Made by a program: the position numbers and the translations under genes | From: a virus | DNA: 29,428 nucleotides | Direction: 5' to 3' (one strand) | Virus record (IMG/VR): IMGVR_UViG_3300013103_000041 | Location: 1-29,428 of that record | Shown here: positions 1 to 6,131 of the stretch, in pieces | How the letters are laid out: every line of letters begins with the position of its first letter | Numbering within the stretch: the first letter of the stretch is position 1 | The notes under the pieces: generated by a model | What the model was told of the DNA's origin: nothing | Databases searched by the model: none | Seen by the model: only the letters and a program-made list of their open reading frames with translations

Positions 1-134
1 CGGATTACGCAGGTCAAAGACCTGCGTTTGTGTAGCTTACATCGAGAAATACATTACCTGTGAGATAAAATCTGCGGACTATCCCCCTTTAGTTCCGTAG
101 AGGCTGGGGGGAAGATGCGTTTGGTGATAAAAAA
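1..134 (+). other. Structured gene-free leader before the plus-strand operon
   Basis: No convincing ORF is visible here. Two strong stem-loops are. Bases 7-15 pair perfectly with 19-27 (9 bp, AAA loop). Bases 82-88 pair with 106-112 (C-rich against G-rich, 7 bp including one G-U, 17-base loop). A GGTGA ribosome-binding site at 124-128 serves the ATG at 135. The region is probably 5' untranslated RNA or the end of an upstream transcription unit. The first hairpin is not followed by a long T run, so I do not call it a terminator. No recognised riboswitch or guide-RNA box was seen. Confidence 0.4.
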
Positions 135-299
135 ATGAAAGACATCAGATTTAGAGCTCAATTGAGAAAAATGTTGGAAGAAGACAAGGAAGATTTAGAA
201 ATAATAAACTTCGTATTGGAGCATACTTGGGAACAATGGCCCCGACCTCTATTGATTTGGTTTCAGAAAAGAATCAAAGAATATGATTTGTTTAAGTAA
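135..299 (+). CDS. Small charged hypothetical protein (54 aa)
   Basis: ATG at 135 follows a GGTGA ribosome-binding site at 124-128; the ORF ends with TAA at 297-299. The product is 54 residues, highly charged (MKDIRFRAQLRKMLEEDKED at the N terminus) and predicted largely helical. It has Trp residues and a PRPLL turn near the middle. No family is recognised. It is the first gene of the plus-strand cluster of small genes and lies just before the tRNA-like gene, so its transcript may contain or be processed around that RNA. Coding status rests on the ribosome-binding site and the open frame. Confidence 0.55.
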   Translation: MKDIRFRAQLRKMLEEDKEDLEIINFVLEHTWEQWPRPLLIWFQKRIKEYDLFK

Positions 300-305
300 G
301 GCAAA

Positions 306-414
306 GCGCGGGTGGTCTAAGGCACGACACCCCAAAGCGATGCCGTGAGGGTGGTAGGGGGAGCGCGAGCATCGTGTCAGTGGGGTAATACGGGTGAAAA
401 TCCCGTCCCGCGCA
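306..414 (+). tRNA. tRNA-Asp(GUC)-like gene with ~39-nt insertion in the anticodon loop
   Basis: A class I cloverleaf can be drawn with exact spacing. The acceptor stem is 306-312 with 407-413 (7 bp, all G-C) and discriminator A414. U8 is at 313. The D stem is 315-317 with 326-328, and its loop keeps A14, A15, G18, G19 and A21. The anticodon stem is 330-334 with 381-385, and the T stem is 390-394 with 402-406. Bases 335-380 (46 nt) lie between the anticodon strands. Removing 335-373 (or 336-374) leaves a 7-base loop with U33, anticodon GUC and A37, i.e. Asp. The insertion forms its own stem, 338-343 with 369-374. The junction would be near 31/32 or 32/33, not the usual archaeal 37/38. The T loop is TGAAAAT, so positions 55 and 56 are G and A instead of U and C; this would break the normal contacts with G18 and G19. 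It may be functional but divergent, or decaying. Confidence 0.55.
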
Positions 415-435
415 TAGTTGTTTGGTGAATTTGAA

Positions 436-624
436 ATGAAGCTCAAACCATGCAAACACAGAAACGAGAAAGGAGGAGACTGCGAACGGATACAAAATGC
501 ATTTGGCAAATTTCCAAGATGCATGGTTTACGATGACCCAATTCCTCAAACAACGGAAGAAGCTTTAGCAAAAAAAGGGTCCGGTGTTTGCGTGGATTAT
601 GAACCTGAGGTGAAAGAGAGATGA
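436..624 (+). CDS. Small Cys-containing hypothetical protein (62 aa)
   Basis: ATG at 436 is chosen because GGTGA at 424-428 sits just upstream; an in-frame TTG at 418 has no such site and would overlap the end of the tRNA-like RNA. The 62-residue product has four cysteines (C6, C16, C29, C52) near basic and aromatic residues, compatible with metal binding or a disulfide-stabilised fold, but the spacing is not a classic CxxC zinc ribbon. No family is recognised. Its stop overlaps the next start in an ATGA, which indicates translational coupling. Confidence 0.55.
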   Translation: MKLKPCKHRNEKGGDCERIQNAFGKFPRCMVYDDPIPQTTEEALAKKGSGVCVDYEPEVKER

Positions 625-926
625 GTAGAAGCAAGACGATAGTTTTTTTAATGACGGGATTCCAATTAGCCGATATCTGGCTAAAGGCACGAATAGCTGG
701 CATCCAACTTAATGAGGCTATTGTCTGTGAGTTTGCTGATTTGATTCGAAAAAGAACAAATGCTAAAAGAATAATACCAAAAATCTCTGGTTTATCTCAA
801 CACATAGCAGAAACAATTGTTGGGGCGAACTTAGATGAATATTTCGTAAGCAATCCAGCCAGATATATGCGGATAGATGTGAGACCTCCCTCTCACTCGA
901 AACAATATCTCTTGAAAAAAAATTAG
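621..926 (+). CDS. Hypothetical protein (101 aa)
   Basis: Start ATG at 621 overlaps the previous stop (ATGA), and a strong GAGGTGA lies just upstream. The product is mainly helical in its first 70 residues (hydrophobic N-terminal segment TIVFLMTGFQLADIWL, then charged helices) and basic at the end. The pattern could be a small DNA-binding or regulatory protein, but no family motif is recognised. It is part of the plus-strand operon of short genes. Confidence 0.55.
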   Translation: MSRSKTIVFLMTGFQLADIWLKARIAGIQLNEAIVCEFADLIRKRTNAKRIIPKISGLSQHIAETIVGANLDEYFVSNPARYMRIDVRPPSHSKQYLLKKN

Positions 927-939
927 GAGGCGAAGAATC

Positions 940-1197
940 ATGAAGAAAGAACCGCTGAAAGATAATGCAATAGAATCAAGGAAAAAAGAACTAATCGATA
1001 AGGCAGAATTAAAAAGAGAAATGATAAAATGGGTAAAGGAATGGAGATCCCACCTTTCGGAGGGCGTATGGATAAGAATAGACAGGGGTCTTGTGTTTGA
1101 AAGCGATGCTATCAAAAAAGAATCCGATAAGAATTTAATTGGAAGAATAGATGCTTTGGTCCGGATCTTCAATATTTCAGAGGATGATTTGAAATGA
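940..1197 (+). CDS. Charged helical hypothetical protein (85 aa)
   Basis: ATG at 940 follows GGAGGCGA with 5 bases to the start. The 85-residue product is rich in Lys, Glu and Arg and looks entirely helical, with a central REMIKWVKEWRSHL stretch and a C-terminal amphipathic segment (GRIDALVRIFNISEDDLK). No domain is recognised. It ends in an ATGA overlap with the following gene, so the two are probably translated together. Confidence 0.55.
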   Translation: MKKEPLKDNAIESRKKELIDKAELKREMIKWVKEWRSHLSEGVWIRIDRGLVFESDAIKKESDKNLIGRIDALVRIFNISEDDLK

Positions 1198-1445
1198 AAA
1201 ATGAGGCGTTTCAATTGCATGCAGTAAAAGGAGATGTCTTCTGGTATGACGATGTGAAATCGGCAGTAGAAGGACTTATCCAAGAAATCGAAGACTTAAA
1301 GAACTTTTATGAATCCAAGAGAAATGGCTTTGAGAGAGTCATATTCACGGCGAAAAGGGATACCGCGTTCAGAATACTTATCAAAATCAAACGCTGGTTT
1401 CCAGATGTGGTGAGAGGAGATGAAATGCAACATTTGTATGCATAA
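1194..1445 (+). CDS. Helical hypothetical protein (83 aa)
   Basis: The ATG at 1194 overlaps the preceding stop codon. The protein is helical, with an acidic centre (DVKSAVEGLIQEIEDLKNFY) that could form a short coiled coil, followed by a basic segment. No family is recognised. Its 3' end overlaps the start of the downstream 57-aa zinc-ribbon gene (ATG at 1420) in another frame, an overlap of 26 bases. Confidence 0.5.
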   Translation: MKNEAFQLHAVKGDVFWYDDVKSAVEGLIQEIEDLKNFYESKRNGFERVIFTAKRDTAFRILIKIKRWFPDVVRGDEMQHLYA

Positions 1446-1593
1446 TGAAGCAACTCGATTTTACGAAGATTTCGTTATCCCCGCGGTCTGTGAAGATTGT
1501 CACAAACAGCCGTCTTTATGGTTTCCCGACAAACCCATAGCATCTCAAAAATCCTTGAAAGAGTGGTTAAAGATACATGGTGAGAAAGCATGA
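1420..1593 (+). CDS. Mini zinc-ribbon protein (57 aa)
   Basis: This short ORF starts at ATG 1420, just after GGTGAGAGGAG, and ends at TGA 1591-1593, overlapping the next ATG (ATGA). The 57-residue product carries two CxxC knuckles (C3/C6 and C24/C27, the second as CEDC) and a basic C-terminal tail. This is the signature of a small single zinc ribbon, which may bind nucleic acid or a protein partner. It overlaps the 3' end of the previous gene. The function is unknown; the Cys pattern and the ribosome-binding site support that it is real. Confidence 0.6.
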   Translation: MKCNICMHNEATRFYEDFVIPAVCEDCHKQPSLWFPDKPIASQKSLKEWLKIHGEKA

Positions 1594-1796
1594 GAGGCAA
1601 AGTTAAACATAGAATAGAACGGATTAATGGACGCTCATATTGGCTTCACGCAGGCGATTCTGTCAGAAAGGCAAGAAAGGAATACATATGTTTCGGGTGC
1701 GGGAAGAAGATAGAAAAGGGAGAAACTTACATATACTCTTTGATGGGAAACTTACCGCCAGTTCAATATTGTTTGGGCTGTGCTAAAGAATGGTGA
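1590..1796 (+). CDS. Zinc-ribbon protein (68 aa)
   Basis: ATG 1590 follows GGTGAGAAAGC. The 68-residue product has a basic N terminus (about 32 residues with many Arg and Lys) and then two CxxC motifs, C34/C37 and C61/C64, giving a four-Cys zinc ribbon. A basic arm plus zinc ribbon is common in small phage and archaeal nucleic-acid-binding or regulatory proteins, but no specific family is recognised. It is the second of three mini zinc-ribbon genes in this operon. Confidence 0.6.
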   Translation: MRGKVKHRIERINGRSYWLHAGDSVRKARKEYICFGCGKKIEKGETYIYSLMGNLPPVQYCLGCAKEW

Positions 1797-1802
1797 GAAA
1801 GC

Positions 1803-1982
1803 ATGACAGAAGAAGAAATGAGTTTGGAAGATTTGGCAAAAAAGGAACTAAATTATCCCGACAAATGGGACACTGCGGCATATCCCACCGTATGGGACGC
1901 TCTTTGGGAAGCCTACTGGTGGTTAAAATGGTTCAAGGAAAGAAAGTTAAAGCCCCAATGGAAGAAAGTGATAAAAGAATGA
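1803..1982 (+). CDS. Trp-rich small hypothetical protein (59 aa)
   Basis: The ATG at 1803 lies 5 bases after GGTGAG, in a leader (TGGTGAGAAAGCATGA) nearly identical to that of the upstream zinc-ribbon gene. The 59-residue product has an acidic N terminus, an unusually Trp- and Tyr-rich centre (TVWDALWEAYWWLKWF) and a basic end, and is probably one amphipathic helical hairpin. A longer ORF in another frame over the same bases (1790-1990) is judged a shadow because it has no matching ribosome-binding site. The function is unknown. Confidence 0.5.
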   Translation: MTEEEMSLEDLAKKELNYPDKWDTAAYPTVWDALWEAYWWLKWFKERKLKPQWKKVIKE

Positions 1983-2039
1983 AATCCTAAATACAATAAA
2001 GCTTGTTGAAAGAGTAGTCAAACAACGGGGTGAGAGAAC

Positions 2040-2342
2040 ATGACTGAAAACAAACCAATAAGTGAAGAGGACATTGTTTGGGTAGTAAAAGGCAAATTTA
2101 CTATTAAGAGAGGAGGACTTATTGACTTTAAAAAGGACGATATAATCTTTACAGCAATTCCTGTTGAAAGAATAAAACAAGCTTGTGAGTTTTATTTGAG
2201 GTATAAAAACAATTCAGGATTATTGATAAAAGAGCATCCCGAGCTAAGGAAGGAATTAAAGAAAGGTATTATAAAATATTATGACTACAACGAGTGGTTG
2301 TTCAGATTGGCTTTCAAAGAAGTATTAAGAAAAACGAGGTGA
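2040..2342 (+). CDS. Hypothetical protein (100 aa)
   Basis: ATG 2040 follows GGGGTGAGAGAAC. The product begins with a beta-rich half (DIVWVVKGKFTIKRGG, then DDIIFTAIPVERI) and continues with charged helices to the C terminus. No family motif is recognised. The GAGGTGA used by the next gene lies inside the last codons of this one, so the two ORFs overlap and are probably coupled. Confidence 0.5.
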   Translation: MTENKPISEEDIVWVVKGKFTIKRGGLIDFKKDDIIFTAIPVERIKQACEFYLRYKNNSGLLIKEHPELRKELKKGIIKYYDYNEWLFRLAFKEVLRKTR

Positions 2343-2347
2343 AATTA

Positions 2348-2578
2348 TTGATTGTGAATCTGGATACAATTATAGATATTTGCATGCTCCTGGGATGGTT
2401 CAGTATTGTGTTAATGATTGTGGGATTCTTTGTATCCAAAGAGCTAATGGATTTTTCAATTTATGCATTCATTTTCATACTGGTAATCGCAATAACACTT
2501 ATGTTTGTTGATCCGGTTGTCAATAGATTTCGGCGGGTGAAGAAAATTGAAAGCACGTATAATTTGTTTGTTTTGTAA
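2348..2578 (+). CDS. Small two-span membrane protein (76 aa)
   Basis: TTG at 2348 is preferred because GAGGTGA at 2336-2342 lies about 5 bases upstream; a GTG at 2294 in the same frame has no ribosome-binding site and would run through the previous gene. The 76-residue product has two hydrophobic spans, about residues 11-29 and 37-54, then a basic tail (NRFRRVKK). Topology and size would fit a holin-like or membrane-anchor role, but nothing in the sequence proves it. Confidence 0.5.
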   Translation: MIVNLDTIIDICMLLGWFSIVLMIVGFFVSKELMDFSIYAFIFILVIAITLMFVDPVVNRFRRVKKIESTYNLFVL

Positions 2579-2720
2579 AAAAGAGGCTCAAACAATCGAC
2601 CCAAGCAAAAGCCCGGACGAATTGGCAAAGCAATTCAAGTGGTGGAAAGTCAAATTTTCCAGTGAAAACGAAGCATTCTCCGGTTATTGCTGTCGGGATT
2701 GCATCAAAAAATTCAAATAA
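2547..2720 (+). CDS. Mini zinc-ribbon protein (57 aa)
   Basis: A 57-codon ORF starts at TTG 2547, 6 bases after GGGTGA, and overlaps the end of the membrane-protein gene by 32 bases in another frame. The product has CxxC at C7/C10 and a second Cys knuckle C48-C49-R-D-C52, a classic treble of a small zinc ribbon, separated by a charged, Trp-containing segment. No family is recognised. It resembles the two other mini zinc-ribbon proteins at 1420-1796 in size and Cys spacing but not in detail. Confidence 0.5.
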   Translation: MKARIICLFCKKEAQTIDPSKSPDELAKQFKWWKVKFSSENEAFSGYCCRDCIKKFK

Positions 2721-2734
2721 TCTCTGTGAAAGAA

Positions 2735-3250
2735 ATGAGCAAGAAAATGACCTCAGAGGAATTTGCTTCCAAATTCGGGAACAAAATTATTTTGGATGTA
2801 GCCTGTGGACCCAAATTATTTTGGTTCGACAAAAATCATCCAAGAGTTCTCTACAATGACATAAGGATCAGAGAAAAAGGCTACAATTCATATAGACCAA
2901 ACAGAGAAATCAAGCCGGATACTAATTTCGATTTCAGAGACATGCCGTTTCCAGATAATTGCTTCAAGTTAGTCGTATTTGATCCTCCGCATATATTCTC
3001 AAAGGGAGAAAGTTTCCGAATGGTAAAAGATTATGGCTACTTGAACAAAGAAACTTGGAGAGATGATATAAAGCGAGGTTTCGACGAGTGCTGGAGAGTC
3101 TTGGATGATTTTGGAGTGCTGGTTTTCAAGCGGAACGAAACTTCCGTAAAAAAGAAGGAAGTTCTGGAAGTTATTGGAAGAAAACCGCTTTTCGGGCATC
3201 CGATTTTGAGCAAAATACCGACGCATTGGTTTTGCTTCATGAAATTATGA
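2735..3250 (+). CDS. SAM-dependent (DPPH-type) methyltransferase
   Basis: A 171-residue class I methyltransferase. The SAM-binding motif I is ILDVACGPKLFWFD (about 19-32), followed by an acidic residue at the end of strand 2 (YNDIR, 40-44). Motif IV is VVFDPPH (80-86), and the C-terminal strands include GVLVFKRNE. Length and motifs match the small phage methyltransferase family whose DPPx motif points to amino (N6-adenine or N4-cytosine) methylation of DNA; the exact target cannot be read from sequence. ATG 2735 is chosen over an upstream in-frame start at 2687 because TGTGAA sits at the usual spacing. Its likely role is host-like marking or protection of viral DNA. Confidence 0.75.
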   Translation: MSKKMTSEEFASKFGNKIILDVACGPKLFWFDKNHPRVLYNDIRIREKGYNSYRPNREIKPDTNFDFRDMPFPDNCFKLVVFDPPHIFSKGESFRMVKDYGYLNKETWRDDIKRGFDECWRVLDDFGVLVFKRNETSVKKKEVLEVIGRKPLFGHPILSKIPTHWFCFMKL

Positions 3251-3261
3251 GGCGAAAAATT

Positions 3262-3615
3262 ATGCATAAATCAATTAGCAGCAAGAAGGAAGCGGTAATT
3301 ATTATAATCATAAGCGCTATTATAGGCGTTGCGATCGATTATGCTATTTTTTCATCCCTTATATACACTGACGGCGATTCGATGGAGCCCGTTCTCTCGT
3401 CGGGATGGCATATATGCATCAAACAGCGCGAATACCATGTCGGCGACATAGTTCGATACGAAAACACCAACCCAGAAATCAATTGCTCGCATATTTGCCA
3501 CAGGATTGTCGATGAAAACGAATATTACTACAAGATATGCGGCGACAATCCGAAATATCCCGATAACTGCGAAAAGGTCGAAAAAAACAGGGTAATATGC
3601 AAGGTTATTATTTGA
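3262..3615 (+). CDS. Signal peptidase I, archaeal/ER type (S26B)
   Basis: A 117-residue membrane peptidase that would cleave signal peptides at the outer face of the membrane. One N-terminal span (about residues 11-30) precedes the catalytic domain. Box B is DGDSMEP with nucleophile S40, then VGDIV (60-64), the catalytic-His box CHRIV (H80) and GDN (94-96). The Ser-His arrangement (HR, not the bacterial Ser-Lys dyad) is typical of archaeal and eukaryotic ER enzymes. It is shorter than most cellular homologues but keeps the core boxes. ATG 3262 is chosen because GAGGCGA lies upstream. It is the last gene of the plus-strand operon. A possible job is processing the signal-peptide-bearing fibre protein at 12297-15761. 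Confidence 0.8.
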   Translation: MHKSISSKKEAVIIIIISAIIGVAIDYAIFSSLIYTDGDSMEPVLSSGWHICIKQREYHVGDIVRYENTNPEINCSHICHRIVDENEYYYKICGDNPKYPDNCEKVEKNRVICKVII

Positions 3616-4065
3616 TCACATAACGACGAGCCATCCTTTGTATTTTTTATTATTGGGTTCGTACACGGCATCGTTTTGAGGTTCGACCAAATAGAATTTG
3701 CGCTCGTTTGAGATAAAGCAGTTCAGCGCGTGAGAATAGTTCTTTCCCGTGATCCAGATGATTCCGAACGCAAGGTCGGCGTTCCAATCCTGTATGTACC
3801 CCATTAGCCTGTATGAAAAATTATCGCAATCGAATCTTTCCGCTTTGTACTTCATTTCGTCGGTTTTATCCTGCGCCAAAAACTCTTTCAATTTGCTGAC
3901 CGATATCAGTTTGTATTTTTGATCGCTCAAATAGATTTTTGCTCTGGGAAAGACTTTAGAGACTATATTATATACTTCGTTGTAACTTATCTCCGAATAG
4001 TCTTTCGTCTGCCTTCGTTTTCCGAAGAGCAATTTGGCTATGAATTCCAGTATTTTTTTAAGCAT
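3616..4065 (-). CDS. MOA-like (agglutinin C-terminal domain) papain-fold cysteine protease
   Basis: A 149-residue protein whose second half matches what I know of the Marasmius oreades agglutinin C-terminal protease family found in many phages. The motifs are YLSDQKYKLIS (45-55), RFDCDNFSYR (catalytic C80), AFGIIW (99-104), HALN (H112) and LVEPQND (E128). The family is a calcium-dependent papain-like cysteine protease. A short basic helix forms the N terminus; no signal peptide is clear. It is the last gene of the structural operon, after the tail hub, so it may be a virion or exit-stage enzyme; that is inference. Start ATG has AGTGAA upstream. Confidence 0.65.
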   Translation of the reverse strand: MLKKILEFIAKLLFGKRRQTKDYSEISYNEVYNIVSKVFPRAKIYLSDQKYKLISVSKLKEFLAQDKTDEMKYKAERFDCDNFSYRLMGYIQDWNADLAFGIIWITGKNYSHALNCFISNERKFYLVEPQNDAVYEPNNKKYKGWLVVM

Positions 4066-4076
4066 CGTCTTTCACT

Positions 4077-4319
4077 TCAAAATTCTTTGCCCACTAACTT
4101 ATCTATTTCATTTATTTCTTTGCCTTCGTTTTTTAAATTTTCTTCCCGCTCCTTTAATCTATTTTTTATATTCGTTATAAACTTGGGTTCGCCGTTTACT
4201 TTTTTCTCCCAGCCTTGTCCTCTGGGAAACGTGAACCCCTCTCTTTTTAGATTTGGATACTCCACCATCACGGTGAATGTAGTATCTCCTTTCAAGATTT
4301 CCACTATTTTAAACTTCAT
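4077..4319 (-). CDS. Small hypothetical protein after the tail hub (80 aa)
   Basis: ATG at 4319 follows GAGGTGAT with 4 bases between. The first half looks beta-stranded (MKFKIVEILKGDTTFTVMVE), the rest charged and helical (about 50-80), perhaps a short coiled coil. No family is recognised. Its position directly after the tail-hub gene and before the cysteine protease suggests a tail-tip accessory role, but that rests on position only. Confidence 0.55.
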   Translation of the reverse strand: MKFKIVEILKGDTTFTVMVEYPNLKREGFTFPRGQGWEKKVNGEPKFITNIKNRLKEREENLKNEGKEINEIDKLVGKEF

Positions 4320-4332
4320 TCAAATCACCTCA

Positions 4333-6126
4333 TTAATGCGTATGACCGGCGTCTGTCGGGCTGTGTTGATGACTCGCTGCATTGCCTTCAAGAGTCGGTG
4401 CTACTTCCGATTCCGATGGACTATGCTGGTGGCTCGCAGCGTTGCCCTCAAGATTCGGCTCATTCGGGGTAGCAGATACATTAGCACTAGCTTTAACAGC
4501 TGTGTTTGTATCAATATCATGCGTATGCCTGCCAAATGCTCTTAATCTTTGCCACCAATCAATGACATTATCATTTTCACAATATATTTGTAACTTCAAA
4601 GTTTTATTATATCCATCCAATGAATACGGATATAGCAGCCATTGTACTGCTTGCCCGGGAACATCAAATTCCATTTCCATATAACCACTTGTTCCGTCAT
4701 GCATTCTAAGTTTATAACTTCTTAAAGCGGTTGCTGTATTATGAACTTGTAAAAACCAAAATAATTCCGATGTATGGTTTGTTCCTATAGATACGCTTCC
4801 TAAATCTGTCCATGTACCTGCAGTTAAAGATGTATTGTATACTTTCGACCATGTCCATTGCATATTTTCATAAATTGGATTTTGTGCTGTGGTTGTAGCA
4901 GATACTGTATGACTATGGTCGGATGTATAAGATGAATGATCGTGACTTGCAGCTTTGCCCTCGAGAGTTGGCGATACTTCCGATTCCGATGGACTATGCT
5001 GGTGGCTCGCAGCGTTGCCCTCAAGATTTGGTGCTACATTTGACTCCGATACATCGGCAGTTCCCGTATCGGTTCCGTGTTTATAACTTCCCAAATCCTG
5101 CAACTGCTCCTCGTTTCTCGCTAACTTGTCTAAAAATGTCGTTACCCTGTTCGATAATTCCAGTTCCAGTCTGTTGGGTTTGGTCGCATTCAAAATCACT
5201 CTCTTCTTGACTATTTTATATTCTCCCGACATACCGCTTCTCGTATCATTTACCGTCACGTCGTCGCCGACCGAAAATGTGTAATCGGTTTCGACCGGCA
5301 ATATGGAGATTCTGTAAAAAGGTTTCGGAGTGCCGTCCGGGTATGTTCCCTGGTATCCGCTGTAAGTATCCAGAATCTGGTCAGCAAGCCTTTGGGCCGA
5401 TGTCACATCGGCGATCGTTCTGTCTATGAATATCGCTTCTCTGGTGATTCCGTAATAACTTTGCGAATCTGTGTTCTCTCTCCAGCCCGAATCGATTTGC
5501 TGCGTTCCGTCGCCCATGCCCAGCACTTTTACCTTGTTTATCAATGCTTCCCTGTCCACCATTTTTTTGATATCCCAGCAATTTGCGAGGCTGCCTCCCG
5601 TGTTGAATGTGGCTTGAGGCGTGTCGTTTCCCACTCTTTCGGCTATATTGAATTGGTCGTTGTCGCTGGCGTCTTGATCCACTTTCCATTCGTAGCCTAT
5701 TTGCCTTGCCAGTTTAGCCAATCCAAGCAATCTGGATTCATGAACGCTGAAATTGATATTCCCGTAGTTTGTATTTGTTCCAACATTGATTACTCCGTTG
5801 CACAGGTCGGAAACTATGGTACTCGTTGCCGTGGCGGACCACGAACCATCGTAGGTCTTTTCGAGCAATTTGACGCTCATATCGTAGCCGTAGCATTTGA
5901 CGATGCCGGTGTCGCTGTATTGGGGCTTCTCCAATCTGCCTTTGAACACGGTCGTTGAGTTAAGCTGGAATTTAACTATGTTGCCCGCCTGAACATTGGA
6001 ATCGTCGTGATCAATATCAAACAATTCCAGCTCAAACGTGAAAGGTTCGTTCAGCTTTTCCGTGAATTCGGCTTTCAAGTAGTTATCCGAATAGTCAACG
6101 CCGTTTATCAATAATGTCCACGTCAT
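4333..6126 (-). CDS. Tail hub / tip protein with His-rich C-terminal repeats
   Basis: ATG 6126 is chosen (597 aa) because AGGTGAA lies 4 bases upstream; a GTG at 6135 has no site. Residues 1-340 resemble baseplate hub (gp27/VgrG-like, 'late control') proteins: TLLINGVDYSDNYLKAEF, a GRLEKP turn, the LARQIGYEWKVDQDA segment and a beta-rich GDDVTVNDTRSG domain. After this come repeats of the form LEGxAASHxHS plus SDHSHT, a beta-sandwich-like domain (about 425-540), an HTHD, and two more repeats ending in GHTH. HxH repeats in phage fibres bind metal in trimers (T4 gp37 is the known case). The protein probably caps the tail tube and contacts the host. It carries two exact 54-bp DNA repeats. Confidence 0.7.
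   Translation of the reverse strand: MTWTLLINGVDYSDNYLKAEFTEKLNEPFTFELELFDIDHDDSNVQAGNIVKFQLNSTTVFKGRLEKPQYSDTGIVKCYGYDMSVKLLEKTYDGSWSATATSTIVSDLCNGVINVGTNTNYGNINFSVHESRLLGLAKLARQIGYEWKVDQDASDNDQFNIAERVGNDTPQATFNTGGSLANCWDIKKMVDREALINKVKVLGMGDGTQQIDSGWRENTDSQSYYGITREAIFIDRTIADVTSAQRLADQILDTYSGYQGTYPDGTPKPFYRISILPVETDYTFSVGDDVTVNDTRSGMSGEYKIVKKRVILNATKPNRLELELSNRVTTFLDKLARNEEQLQDLGSYKHGTDTGTADVSESNVAPNLEGNAASHQHSPSESEVSPTLEGKAASHDHSSYTSDHSHTVSATTTAQNPIYENMQWTWSKVYNTSLTAGTWTDLGSVSIGTNHTSELFWFLQVHNTATALRSYKLRMHDGTSGYMEMEFDVPGQAVQWLLYPYSLDGYNKTLKLQIYCENDNVIDWWQRLRAFGRHTHDIDTNTAVKASANVSATPNEPNLEGNAASHQHSPSESEVAPTLEGNAASHQHSPTDAGHTH
4402..4455 (-). repeat. 54-bp exact direct repeat, copy 1, in tail-hub gene
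   Basis: This segment is identical to 4975-5028 by direct comparison. It encodes part of the LEGNAASHQHSPSESEV unit near the C terminus of the tail-hub protein. Two more diverged copies lie beside it (about 4350-4395 and 4925-4970). Confidence 0.85.
4975..5028 (-). repeat. 54-bp exact direct repeat, copy 2, in tail-hub gene
   Basis: Identical to 4402-4455 and 573 bp from it in the same orientation. Recombination between the copies would delete or duplicate, in frame, the middle domain of the tail-hub C-terminal part (573 is divisible by 3). Confidence 0.85.
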
Positions 6127-6131
6127 TCCGT

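Noticed and set aside
7-27. Perfect 9-bp hairpin as a terminator
   Set aside because: Only TTTGTGT follows, not a strong T run, and archaeal termination does not need a hairpin. Its role is left open.
306-414. Reading the tRNA-like gene as class II tRNA-Leu(CAA)
   Set aside because: GACAC/GTGTC (326-330/374-378) can pair around CCCAAAG, but this leaves C at position 33, deletes most of the D arm and has no full variable arm. The class I Asp(GUC) fold fits all spacings better.
1790-1990. 66-codon ORF starting at GTG 1790
   Set aside because: It overlaps the better ORF at 1803-1982 in another frame; the GTG is part of the ribosome-binding site for ATG 1803.
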